From: Candidatus Gastranaerophilales bacterium
Lineage (GTDB): Bacteria; Cyanobacteriota; Vampirovibrionia; Gastranaerophilales; Gastranaerophilaceae
Length of the DNA: 33,671 nt
Assembly (NCBI GenBank): GCA_944323325.1
Contig: CALUSF010000006.1
Location: 1-33,671, forward strand
Reading direction: 5' to 3'
The translations under genes and the position numbers were made by a program. Below the pieces are notes generated by a model, which was not told where the DNA came from, did not search any database, and saw only the letters and a program-made list of their open reading frames with translations. Below are positions 1-6,395 of the stretch, in pieces. Each line of letters starts with the position of its first letter. Position 1 is the first letter of the stretch.

Positions 1-274
1 CTAACCCCATAAACAGCAAAGTTATAATAACTATCCAGGCAGAATTATCCATTTGCTGCGCCATAAAAAGCGTAATTACTGAAGCGATAATTATTGCAGC
101 AATTATAAAAACTCCCCCGGTAGTCGGAGTGCCAGCCTTCTTAGAATGCGCCTCAGGAGCAACATCCAAAATATACTGACCGATTGTTTTTTTTCTTAAA
201 AAATCAATATAAGGTACTCCGAATAACAGGCACAAAACCATACTTAAAAGTAACGCAACAGCAAGCATTATCAT
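1..274 (-). CDS. mraY: MraY, phospho-N-acetylmuramoyl-pentapeptide transferase (partial, N-terminal 91 residues)
   Basis: MraY moves phospho-MurNAc-pentapeptide from UDP to undecaprenyl phosphate, making lipid I on the inner face of the cytoplasmic membrane. Only the N-terminus is in the window; the gene runs off the left edge. What is visible is a first membrane segment (about residues 2-20), the family motif H-S-K-K-A-G-T-P-T-T-G-G at residues 43-54 and a second hydrophobic segment right after it (about 55-70). That motif is diagnostic of the MraY branch of the polyprenyl-phosphate phosphoglycosyltransferases. The ATG at 274 has a purine-rich Shine-Dalgarno (GGAAGATAAGGAT) just upstream. 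It diverges from the cysteine-rich protein gene at 393. A possible promoter is TTGTAC (324-329) and TAAAAT (301-306) with 17 bp between. Confidence 0.9.
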   Translation of the reverse strand, partial: MIMLAVALLLSMVLCLLFGVPYIDFLRKKTIGQYILDVAPEAHSKKAGTPTTGGVFIIAAIIIASVITLFMAQQMDNSAWIVIITLLFMGL

Positions 275-300
275 AATCAATATCCTTATCTTCCTGTATA

Positions 301-360
301 ATTTTACTCAAAAATGAAATCATGTACAAGCTTGACAAATACATGTAATCAAATTAGTAT
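301..360. promoter_or_regulatory. Divergent promoters with an inverted repeat over both -35 boxes
   Basis: The plus-strand promoter for the cysteine-rich protein is TTGACA (332-337), 17 bp, TAGTAT (355-360), with a perfect -35. The minus-strand promoter for mraY is TTGTAC (324-329), 17 bp, TAAAAT (301-306). The two -35 boxes are only 2 bp apart. An inverted repeat CATGTA (321-326) / TACATG (340-345) with 13 bp between spans both, which is a sensible place for an operator. Promoter elements are seen directly; the operator role is inference. Confidence 0.6.
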
Positions 361-392
361 ATTCAAAGCACAGAAAGAAGGGAGGTTTATAA

Positions 393-767
393 ATGAAAAA
401 ATTTTTAACAAGTTTAGTTGTATTTAGTGTTTTAACAATCATGACCGGAGTATCTTTTGCAAAAGAATGTGATAAAAATTGCACTTGCGGATGCCGGCAA
501 GGACAGGAATGCACCTGCGGTAAAAGTGACGGAACATGCACTAAAGACTGCACATGCGGATGTCAGGAAGGAAAAGATTGCTCTTGCAATCAAGCACAAG
601 CATCTGACGAAACAGCATCTGACGAATTAGCGCAACCGGAAACAAAAACACAGTTTACCGAAACGACAGAAAGCTCTTCGGTAATTGAAATCCCTGCACA
701 ACCGGAAACTCCAGCCGCAACAGACACCTCAGATAGGGCTGCCGGAACTGAAACTGCAAAAGAATAA
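393..767 (+). CDS. Secreted cysteine-rich protein with a duplicated metallothionein-like module
   Basis: A 124-residue protein in three parts. Residues 1-23 form a classic Sec signal peptide (MKK start, hydrophobic core, cleavage after S-F-A). Residues about 24-68 hold 12 cysteines in two copies of the pattern C-x3-C-x-C-x-C-x5-C-x-C, each containing the core C-T-C-G-C. The rest is a low-complexity tail rich in Glu, Thr, Ala and Pro with no cysteine. I do not recognise a named family. The cysteine spacing suggests metal binding or heavy disulphide cross-linking outside the cytoplasm; neither is shown. The start is well supported by AAGGGAGG 8 nt upstream and the promoter at 332-360. Transcription ends at the hairpin at 783-822. 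It is monocistronic and convergent with the next gene. Confidence 0.8.
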   Translation: MKKFLTSLVVFSVLTIMTGVSFAKECDKNCTCGCRQGQECTCGKSDGTCTKDCTCGCQEGKDCSCNQAQASDETASDELAQPETKTQFTETTESSSVIEIPAQPETPAATDTSDRAAGTETAKE

Positions 768-782
768 TTATAAATTTTTTAT

Positions 783-822
783 AAAAAGCACGCAGATTAT
801 ACCTCTTTTCTGCGTGCTTTTT
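783..822. terminator. Bidirectional rho-independent terminator
   Basis: The arms AAAAAGCACGCAG (783-795) and CTGCGTGCTTTTT (810-822) pair perfectly around a 14-nt loop, giving a stem with flanking A and T runs that works in both directions. It lies between convergent genes. The right arm is inside the last codons of the minus-strand gene, whose stop is at 797-799, so one hairpin serves both. Confidence 0.85.
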
Positions 823-2368
823 GCTGCGTAATTTTTGCATTCATCATAGGCAGAAGTATTCCGAGTGTAACAGCAGAATATACGATGCCGGCGGCATTTG
901 CCGTGTTTAATTTCCACATATTTTTCTTTGCAAATTCTTTTCCTTTTGAAGCAATTTCATTATGAGTTTTTAGACTTGTATTATTAAGCCAGTATTTGAT
1001 GTTTTTCAACATTCCTCCGCCCGCAAGCCCGTAAGTTTTTTCCGGCACAGCACCGGGTTTACCGTCAGGAGTTATAACAGCAGGCAAACTTTTTGAATAA
1101 TTAAATAGACTATTACCTTTCCTATCCAGAAGATTAGCAACACCTTTTGCGGCAAAACCTCCGAACACAAGCCAATTAAGGAATCCCAAATAATCCCTTG
1201 TCATAGATTCTCTTAATTCGGTTCCGTTATCAGCTGCCATAAATCGGCCGATAATCGTAGAGGCGTATACAGTCTTTATAGCGTTTCCGTCCGTTATCGG
1301 GCCGGAAAATTCTAATTTTTTTGCAAATTCTCTAAAATTTTTAACACGCATTACACTAAACACCATGCCGGCCATAAGTAAACTCGCACCAAGCTTTTTT
1401 GCAAATAAAAATTTATCTTTTTTCTGAACTTTTTGTGCAGAATCTGTATAATCCGTATCCCCTACAAATCCTTTTTTGCCGGTTCTTTTCTCGGTAATTT
1501 TTCTGTTGATGTACTGGTTTGTAAGTCCCAGTGCGCAAGCTGCCGCTATGGCTCCGAATGTTTTTATTTTATTTACCTTCTGTATTTTTTTTATTGCAAG
1601 TTCCACACTTTTGGGATTATTTTGAGAAAAAATATCCTTACCCATATCGTGAACATCTCTCAAAATGTTTTCCAATTTTGTCTCAAGCCTTTTACCGTTA
1701 ATATTCAATTCTATATTTCTCTCAGCACCGAGTGCGTTCACAATTCTTTTTTCCATTATTGAAAGAACATTCTTTTTATCAGATTCGGCAAGGTTTTTAT
1801 CGTTAATAAGCCCGGTCATTACTGATGAAAAACCATCTTTGGTTTTAAGTCTTTCCTGTATATTTTTATATTCGCTATTTTGCCAGTTTATTTTATCCCA
1901 CGCTGCTTCATCAGTCCAATTAACATTTTTCCAGCTAATGCGTTTAAATTCATTTGTATTATGTCCGTCTTGCCCCGAAAGATTTTCAAAAACCGTATCA
2001 ACAAAATTTTTCGTATCTCCCTTCCAGGCAGAATGCAAAATATCAAGTGACTCATCCGTATACCAACTTTTGGGATTAATTTTAATATCAGGCATAACCC
2101 TTTTTGATGCTATTTTAGAAATAACCTGCGCAAAAATTCCCGCAGAAAGACAGTTGATAAATGTTCCGCTGATTTCTCTAAAAAATGTCTCTGCTCCCGC
2201 GTATTCGTTTCTGTGCTTTGTATCATAATACGTTCTGGGCAAAACCATCGCTCCGACATCTAAACCCACCGCATTAACAGTTTCATTCATGTCGCATGTC
2301 CTAAAGAATCTTGTTACCATTCCGTCTAATGGCCCCTTAAAATTGATACCGCTATTGTTAATTTTCAT
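797..2368 (-). CDS. Unrecognised membrane protein with N-terminal INFKG tag
   Basis: A 523-residue protein I cannot assign to a family. It opens M-K-I-N-N-S-G-I-N-F-K-G, a short tag echoed in the proteins at 13557 and 12972. The body is mostly polar and lysine-rich, with hydrophobic stretches that could be membrane segments: one near residue 275 (F-G-A-I-A-A-A-C-A-L-G-L), one near 330 (L-L-M-A-G-M-V-F-S-V-M) and one near the C-terminus (A-G-I-V-Y-S-A-V-T-L-G-I-L-L-P). There is no signal peptide. The reading frame opens at a TTG (2383), but GAGAAAGGAC sits where a Shine-Dalgarno for the ATG at 2368 should be and overlaps that TTG, so 2368 is preferred. Expression is probably controlled by the leader at 2392-2532. 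Function unknown. Confidence 0.75.
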   Translation of the reverse strand: MKINNSGINFKGPLDGMVTRFFRTCDMNETVNAVGLDVGAMVLPRTYYDTKHRNEYAGAETFFREISGTFINCLSAGIFAQVISKIASKRVMPDIKINPKSWYTDESLDILHSAWKGDTKNFVDTVFENLSGQDGHNTNEFKRISWKNVNWTDEAAWDKINWQNSEYKNIQERLKTKDGFSSVMTGLINDKNLAESDKKNVLSIMEKRIVNALGAERNIELNINGKRLETKLENILRDVHDMGKDIFSQNNPKSVELAIKKIQKVNKIKTFGAIAAACALGLTNQYINRKITEKRTGKKGFVGDTDYTDSAQKVQKKDKFLFAKKLGASLLMAGMVFSVMRVKNFREFAKKLEFSGPITDGNAIKTVYASTIIGRFMAADNGTELRESMTRDYLGFLNWLVFGGFAAKGVANLLDRKGNSLFNYSKSLPAVITPDGKPGAVPEKTYGLAGGGMLKNIKYWLNNTSLKTHNEIASKGKEFAKKNMWKLNTANAAGIVYSAVTLGILLPMMNAKITQQKARRKEV

Positions 2369-2391
2369 AATGTCCTTTCTCAAATTTTCAT

Positions 2392-2425
2392 AAAAAAAGT
2401 CCCGTTTATAACTTATAAACGAGAC
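2392..2425 (-). terminator. Intrinsic terminator inside the 5' leader
   Basis: The arms GTCTCGTTTATAA and TTATAAACGGGAC (minus strand, 2425-2399) form a stem with one G-U pair, followed by seven T (2398-2392). It lies between a strong promoter and the ATG at 2368, so it should stop most transcripts before the gene unless it is disrupted. Confidence 0.75.
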
Positions 2426-2532
2426 CTTTTAATTTTATACCTGCTTTATCAATTGCACATCAAAAATCACCTAAGTCTCGTTCGAAACCCGGATGATGAG
2501 GTTGATGAATTGTTAAAAAATAATTTTTGCAT
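2392..2532 (-). promoter_or_regulatory. Structured leader with terminator and competing antiterminator (riboswitch or attenuator candidate)
   Basis: Read on the minus strand, transcription from the promoter at 2539-2568 should start near 2532. Three elements follow. First, an outer stem AUCAaCCU (2506-2499) with AGGUGAU (2472-2466) encloses a hairpin GGGUUUC-GAAC-GAGACUU (2490-2473). Second, AACGAGAC (2482-2475), most of which is locked in that hairpin, is perfectly complementary to GUCUCGUU (2425-2418). Third, GUCUCGUU is also the 5' arm of a terminator hairpin (2425-2399) followed by seven U (2398-2392). The ATG of the downstream gene is 24 nt further on. Mutually exclusive pairing of this kind is typical of transcription attenuators and riboswitches. 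It does not match a class I know. It could instead be a free-standing small RNA ending at the terminator. Confidence 0.55.
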
Positions 2533-2538
2533 ATAAGC

Positions 2539-2568
2539 AGTATACAACTTTTTTTCAAAACTTGTCAA
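2539..2568 (-). promoter_or_regulatory. Strong sigma-70-type promoter for the leader and gene at 797-2368
   Basis: On the minus strand, TTGACA (2568-2563) is a perfect -35 box, then 18 bp, then TATACT (2544-2539) as -10. Predicted start of transcription is near 2532. Confidence 0.7.
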
Positions 2569-2603
2569 TAGTTAACTTGATTTAGCCGGCTTAATATGAT
2601 ACC

Positions 2604-4460
2604 GTGAAACTTATGGAAAAATTTGAAACAGAAGCACATTCAAAAGAACTTAATATAATATACGAAACTCCTCGAAATAGTATTGATGACATTGTTTTTG
2701 AAGATTCTGACCTACTTTATGATTTTAAAGCAAAATTAAGACTTTTTAAAAGATATTTTCGACTATTTATAAAGAAAAAAGAAAAAAAATATTTTAAACA
2801 AATTCTTTTGATAACACTTGATAAAAATCCGGTTGAATTCATTCAGACCCTTAGAAAACAGTATCCGGACAAAGAAATCAAAGTCTTAATCCCGATAGAT
2901 ACTATCGAAGGTTTTCAAAAAACACATATAAGTTTTGAGTTTTTCCTTCAAAACAGAATGAATAATGCAGTTTTGTATAAAAGCAACAGGACCCGTGAAA
3001 ATATAGAAGTTTTCGGATTATATTCTCCGTCTTTTTCCGGGCATGACAGAACAAGGCTGCAGTATTTGGCTCCTTTTATCAAAGCTGCCGGAATCTGTGT
3101 TAAAAAACTAAAACCTGATATTGTTCATGCAGATAATATACCTTATTTTCTGGGCGAAGAATTTAAATATTCACGAAAAGGCAGCACAAAAGTATTACAA
3201 ATAATCAGAGATTTTTCCCAATTCGAAACCAATAAAACCGAAGCTTTCTGGGCTGCAATTAATCTGGTCGATAAAAAAGGTATGAAACGTATTTGCAGGG
3301 ATAAGATAATAAAAAAATGTATTGCTTCTTTATTTAACCTGCACAATACAAAACGATTTTATCAAATGCGCGAGTGCTTGGAATTTATTTATCAGAATTA
3401 TTTCAAATTTCGCAAATATATAGACAAGTGCGAAGATATAGATGAAAATATCCTTTTTAACCGTATGAACGCAAGGATTCTTAAACTGTTTCCGCAAATG
3501 GCCTATGAAGATGAAATGTTTTACAACTCAATGTACTACACCTTGAAAAAAACCGATTTCTGGGCAGTTACATCAAAAACATACTATAAAGCAATTCTTC
3601 AAAACCCTCAGCTCTCAGGGAAAATGTATAACAGAATTTTAAAAACCAAACAGAAAAGTTCTTATGTTTCTTACGGATGCAGCATAAACCCCGCAAAATT
3701 GTATATGCAATTTACGAGTGATAATTTCAGAGATATTCGCTGCCGAAATAAAAAATACATACTGCGAGAATTTGGACAAGAAAGAATCCGGTTAAATTTT
3801 GTAGACATCAATTTGTTTAAAAATAGTGAATTTATAATAAAAGGATATCTTGACTCTTTTTATGAAGCACCTTTACTATTTGCGCATTTTGAACAGCCTG
3901 AAATTTTACCTCAAGGTATCGATATTGCATTTAATACAATCTTAAAGCTTTTTGAACTCAATAAAAACATCCAGATTATTGTAAATATTCCGGATGGTCT
4001 TCAAAATAACTATATAAAATCGTGGGTTGATTTTCTTGAAAAAAATCCGTCTGTTAACGGGCGCTGGCTTTTTATTGACGGAAAAATCAATTTGGAACAG
4101 TTTTTTGCATCATCAGATATAATGCTTTTACCGCAGAGGATAAATGTCACCGACAATTACCATTTCCTTGGCTTGAAATACGGCTGCATACCCGTCGCAT
4201 CCAGAAGCGGAATTTATAATGACACTATTGCGGATATTTTTGATGATATAACTTACGGATGCGGATTTAAAACAAAAATTCCGCTAAATACGGAGGATGA
4301 TTCAAATGAAATATTTCTTAGCGCTATTATGAAAGCTTTGAATTTATATACAAACAACCCTTCCAGCTGGAATTTACTTATTAAAAATGCAATGAATTAC
4401 AACTCTGGCTGGACTTTCGAAATCATAGAAAAATACAATAAAATTTATGAATTAATGTGA
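2604..4460 (+). CDS. Degenerate GT5 / glycogen synthase-like protein
   Basis: 618 residues with the outline of a GT-B fold glycosyltransferase of the starch/glycogen synthase family (GT5). The N-terminal half contains K-P-D-I-V-H-A-D-N near residues 173-181, matching the D-(I/V)-(V/I)-H segment of GlgA. The C-terminal half contains F-A-S-S-D-I-M-L-L-P, then L-K-Y-G-C-I-P-V-A-S-R-S-G-I-Y-N-D-T-I and G-C-G-F, matching the GlgA donor-site region. Key residues differ: the N-terminal K-T-G-G-L loop is not recognisable, and the E-P-C-G-L segment with the catalytic glutamate reads I-N-V-T-D-N. An insert of roughly 200 residues separates the halves. It may be inactive or use another substrate. The start is GTG 2604; there is no Shine-Dalgarno, and TAATAT (2592-2597) ends 6 nt upstream. 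ATG 2613 is the alternative. Its 3' end overlaps the convergent broken gene by 16 nt. Confidence 0.6.
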   Translation: MKLMEKFETEAHSKELNIIYETPRNSIDDIVFEDSDLLYDFKAKLRLFKRYFRLFIKKKEKKYFKQILLITLDKNPVEFIQTLRKQYPDKEIKVLIPIDTIEGFQKTHISFEFFLQNRMNNAVLYKSNRTRENIEVFGLYSPSFSGHDRTRLQYLAPFIKAAGICVKKLKPDIVHADNIPYFLGEEFKYSRKGSTKVLQIIRDFSQFETNKTEAFWAAINLVDKKGMKRICRDKIIKKCIASLFNLHNTKRFYQMRECLEFIYQNYFKFRKYIDKCEDIDENILFNRMNARILKLFPQMAYEDEMFYNSMYYTLKKTDFWAVTSKTYYKAILQNPQLSGKMYNRILKTKQKSSYVSYGCSINPAKLYMQFTSDNFRDIRCRNKKYILREFGQERIRLNFVDINLFKNSEFIIKGYLDSFYEAPLLFAHFEQPEILPQGIDIAFNTILKLFELNKNIQIIVNIPDGLQNNYIKSWVDFLEKNPSVNGRWLFIDGKINLEQFFASSDIMLLPQRINVTDNYHFLGLKYGCIPVASRSGIYNDTIADIFDDITYGCGFKTKIPLNTEDDSNEIFLSAIMKALNLYTNNPSSWNLLIKNAMNYNSGWTFEIIEKYNKIYELM

Positions 4461-5077
4461 TTATAAAATTCTAAATATCTTTTAACGTACAAAACTGATA
4501 AATTCATTTTCTCGGCAATTTCTTCCAGAAACATATCCTGTCTTATAAATTTCATTATTTTATTTGCTATTATTAATCTTCTGTCGTTCCTACATGAATG
4601 TTCTTCACTGCCGAGATATCTGTATAATGTTTCCAAGGTACAACCCAGCTCTTGAGCGATTTCAGACAAATTTTTCCTTGATTTATTTGTGGTAAAATAT
4701 AGCCTTTTCTTAAACGCACTTTTAGTCTTTTTGCCTCCAATAAATCCCATTTTGGGGCATAATATGTTGTTTTCGGAACTGTTACCCCCTGCTCAGCCGC
4801 AAATTCCTTTATTGTAATACCGCTGCATATTCTCACAAGATTTTTCGGTCGAACTGTTACTGTTTTGTTTGCGTCGAGCCTGAGCCGCCAATTTTTAAGC
4901 CTCTCTAAAGGACATTTCATGTCCGGAAGGCATAGTCTTTAGAGCTTCTAAAAGTTCTATTCTTCCCTGAATACATTGTTTTATATACTCATAAGCTTTT
5001 TGTTTTGTATTTCTTTTTAGCTTGTCAAGCAGCATGCTTGCTGAAAAGCTTGTCACATATCCCGCCACATATATCAT
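4445..5077 (-). pseudogene. Broken helix-turn-helix gene in three reading-frame pieces
   Basis: Three overlapping minus-strand pieces look like one decayed gene. Piece 1 (5077-4895, 60 residues, from M-I-Y-V-A-G) ends at a TAA. Piece 2 (4920-4573, other frame) carries a helix-turn-helix-like stretch G-I-T-I-K-E-F-A-A-E-Q-G-V-T, then loses protein-like composition after about 4720. Piece 3 (4750-4445, same frame as piece 1) carries two more: N-L-S-E-I-A-Q-E-L-G-C-T-L-E-T-L-Y-R-Y-L and L-E-E-I-A-E-K-M-N-L-S-V-L-Y-V-K-R-Y-L. Joined with shifts near 4910 and near 4700-4745, they give about 210 residues with three helix-turn-helix units. None of the internal starts has a good Shine-Dalgarno. Alternatives are sequencing errors or programmed frameshifting. 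No transposon or phage genes adjoin it. Confidence 0.5.
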
Positions 5078-5146
5078 TTTTCAAATTTTTCTATATCCTC
5101 ATTAATTTTTCCTATATTTTGGTATATAATATTATAGGAGGTTTAT

Positions 5147-5692
5147 ATGGTTAAAGAAAATGCTTTGGAAGCCGCTAAAAAAATAAAAATGCTTGTATTT
5201 GATTGCGACGGTGTTATGACTGACGGCAGTATCACATACGACGAAAACGGAATTGAATATAAGACATTTAATGCTAAAGACGGACACGGAATTGTCAGAA
5301 TGAATCGTTCCGGATTTATAACAGCAATAATTACCGCCAGAAACAACGGTACGGTTAGACATCGTGCAAAAAACCTGAATTTTACAGAACTATATCAAGG
5401 GCATCAGTATAAACTTCCTGCTCTGGAAGAGCTTTTACAAAAATATAATTTAACTTACGAAAACGTCTCTTATATGGGTGACGACCTTCCGGATATTTGT
5501 ATTTTAGAAAAAGTCGGACTTGCATGCTGCCCGGCAGACGCCGTTAAGGAAGTTCTTGATGTATGCAATTTTAAATCAGCTTTCGGCGGCGGTAAAGGTG
5601 CCGTAAGAGAGTTATGTGACTTTATACTTGAAGCACAGGGTATAAAAAAAGAGTATATTGTAGCTGAAGGACCGGCTGCTAAGCAAATATAG
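5147..5692 (+). CDS. kdsC: KdsC, 3-deoxy-D-manno-octulosonate 8-phosphate phosphatase
   Basis: 181 residues, the usual length for KdsC. This HAD-superfamily phosphatase removes phosphate from Kdo-8-P in the cytoplasm, the step after KdsA on the way to CMP-Kdo and LPS inner core. HAD motif I is F-D-C-D-G-V-M-T-D-G at about residues 18-27; it is followed by I-T-A-R-N-N (motif II region), a lysine in Q-Y-K-L-P-A-L (motif III) and G-D-D-L-P-D (motif IV). The C-terminal G-G-G-K-G-A-V-R-E is characteristic of KdsC. The start is set by TAGGAGG 7 nt upstream; TATAAT (5125-5130) is a plausible -10. The kdsA gene is 11 kb away at 16578, so the pathway is not one operon. Confidence 0.93.
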   Translation: MVKENALEAAKKIKMLVFDCDGVMTDGSITYDENGIEYKTFNAKDGHGIVRMNRSGFITAIITARNNGTVRHRAKNLNFTELYQGHQYKLPALEELLQKYNLTYENVSYMGDDLPDICILEKVGLACCPADAVKEVLDVCNFKSAFGGGKGAVRELCDFILEAQGIKKEYIVAEGPAAKQI

Positions 5693-5780
5693 TTCATAAT
5701 TTTGATATGTAACTTTTGGTATAGATTTATCATAATTTATGGTAATTCATATTTTGTGCATATGAATTTAAAATAAAATT

Positions 5781-6110
5781 ATGGAAATAAAAATATCAGA
5801 AAAATTTTGTATACTTACTCCTCTAAACCCGAAACTCGACAAATATTACACATCAAAGTTACAGGAAGAAATTTCCCGATATTCAGAGTTGAGAATAGGA
5901 TTAGATTTAACATACGTCAGCGATTGTACTTTTGATTTTTTTGAAATGATAAAAAACTTAAAAACAATAAGTTTGTTTAATATTCATTCTGATATTTTTA
6001 CTCTGTTTAACATTATGAAAATAGATAAAATCGCAAATCTTTATGTCAGCGAATTAGATTTCAAAACCGATAAACACAGGCTACTAAACCGTGCTTTCTG
6101 TATTGTTTAA
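5781..6110 (+). CDS. Small STAS-like protein, phospho-site replaced
   Basis: 109 residues with the secondary-structure rhythm of a STAS domain (anti-sigma-factor antagonist type): a first beta segment (I-L-T-P), then L-R-I-G-L-D-L-T-Y-V-S-D-C-T-F-D-F-F, which aligns with the D-L-(S/T)-x-V-x-x-(I/M)-D-S-S-G core, then L-F-N-I-H-S-D-I-F-T-L-F-N-I-M-K-I-D-K, matching the helix-strand with a late 'L-x-x-L' pattern. The conserved Asp-Ser-Ser-Gly reads Asp-Cys-Thr-Phe, so the usual phosphorylatable serine is missing. STAS assignment rests on pattern only. No partner anti-sigma kinase is nearby. It has no Shine-Dalgarno; TAAAAT (5769-5774) ends 6 nt before the ATG, suggesting a leaderless message. 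Confidence 0.5.
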   Translation: MEIKISEKFCILTPLNPKLDKYYTSKLQEEISRYSELRIGLDLTYVSDCTFDFFEMIKNLKTISLFNIHSDIFTLFNIMKIDKIANLYVSELDFKTDKHRLLNRAFCIV

Positions 6111-6155
6111 AAATCGCCCATGTTGGCTATTATATACAAAATAAGGTGCAAAGGG

Positions 6156-6184
6156 TTGAAAAATTTTTAAGTTTGTATTAGTAT
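6156..6184 (+). promoter_or_regulatory. Promoter of the transglycosylase leader
   Basis: TTGAAA (6156-6161), 17 bp, TAGTAT (6179-6184). It has the same spacing and -10 box as the promoter at 332-360. It implies a transcript starting near 6191 and a 5' leader of about 205 nt before the ATG at 6396. TGACATAAT at 6190-6198 is an alternative extended -10. Confidence 0.55.
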
Positions 6185-6211
6185 GAATATGACATAATTT
6201 CTGTATAGTTA

Positions 6212-6345
6212 TTTATCCAAACCGGAGTGCGGGGAATAACAAAGGGGGTCGCCTAACAAGTTTTTTGGCGCAAGGGAACAAAAAATTTAGGAAGGACGCG
6301 TTGTCAGGAACCAAACGAGAACATAGCGAAACCGTAGGGAGGATT
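6212..6345 (+). ncRNA. Structured 5' leader, possible c-di-AMP (ydaO/yuaA-like) riboswitch
   Basis: This purine-rich, comparatively GC-rich island stands out in an AT-rich intergenic region. In order it has GCGGGGAATAACA (6229-6241), AAGGGGGTCGCC, a short hairpin closing CGCC/GGCG, CAAGGGAAC, and GTTGTCAGGAACC. From memory this order (GGGGAA..ACA, GGGGU, hairpin, AGGG, then GUCAG..AACC) resembles the ydaO/yuaA c-di-AMP riboswitch, which in Gram-positive bacteria often precedes cell-wall hydrolases; the gene downstream is a lytic transglycosylase. The match is loose: I could not find the expected closing P1 stem and see no terminator before the ATG. Structured RNA is fairly likely; the ligand is a guess. 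Confidence 0.42.
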
Positions 6346-6395
6346 TTTGAAAATAGTATACAGAATCCAATTTACAGTAATATAAGAGGATTTCA

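Noticed and set aside
1665-2228. A 187-codon plus-strand open frame
   Set aside because: It lies entirely antisense to the membrane protein gene, has no Shine-Dalgarno and its composition is that of a shadow frame.
2473-2500. A TTCGAA-containing segment that looks like a tRNA T loop
   Set aside because: The flanking bases do not form a 5-bp T stem and no acceptor, D or anticodon arms are found; the segment fits the hairpin of the leader instead.
6280-6310. GGAAGGACGCG in the leader as part of a glutamine (glnA) riboswitch
   Set aside because: The matching 5' elements of that class are missing and the leader is too long; the gene downstream is unrelated to nitrogen metabolism.
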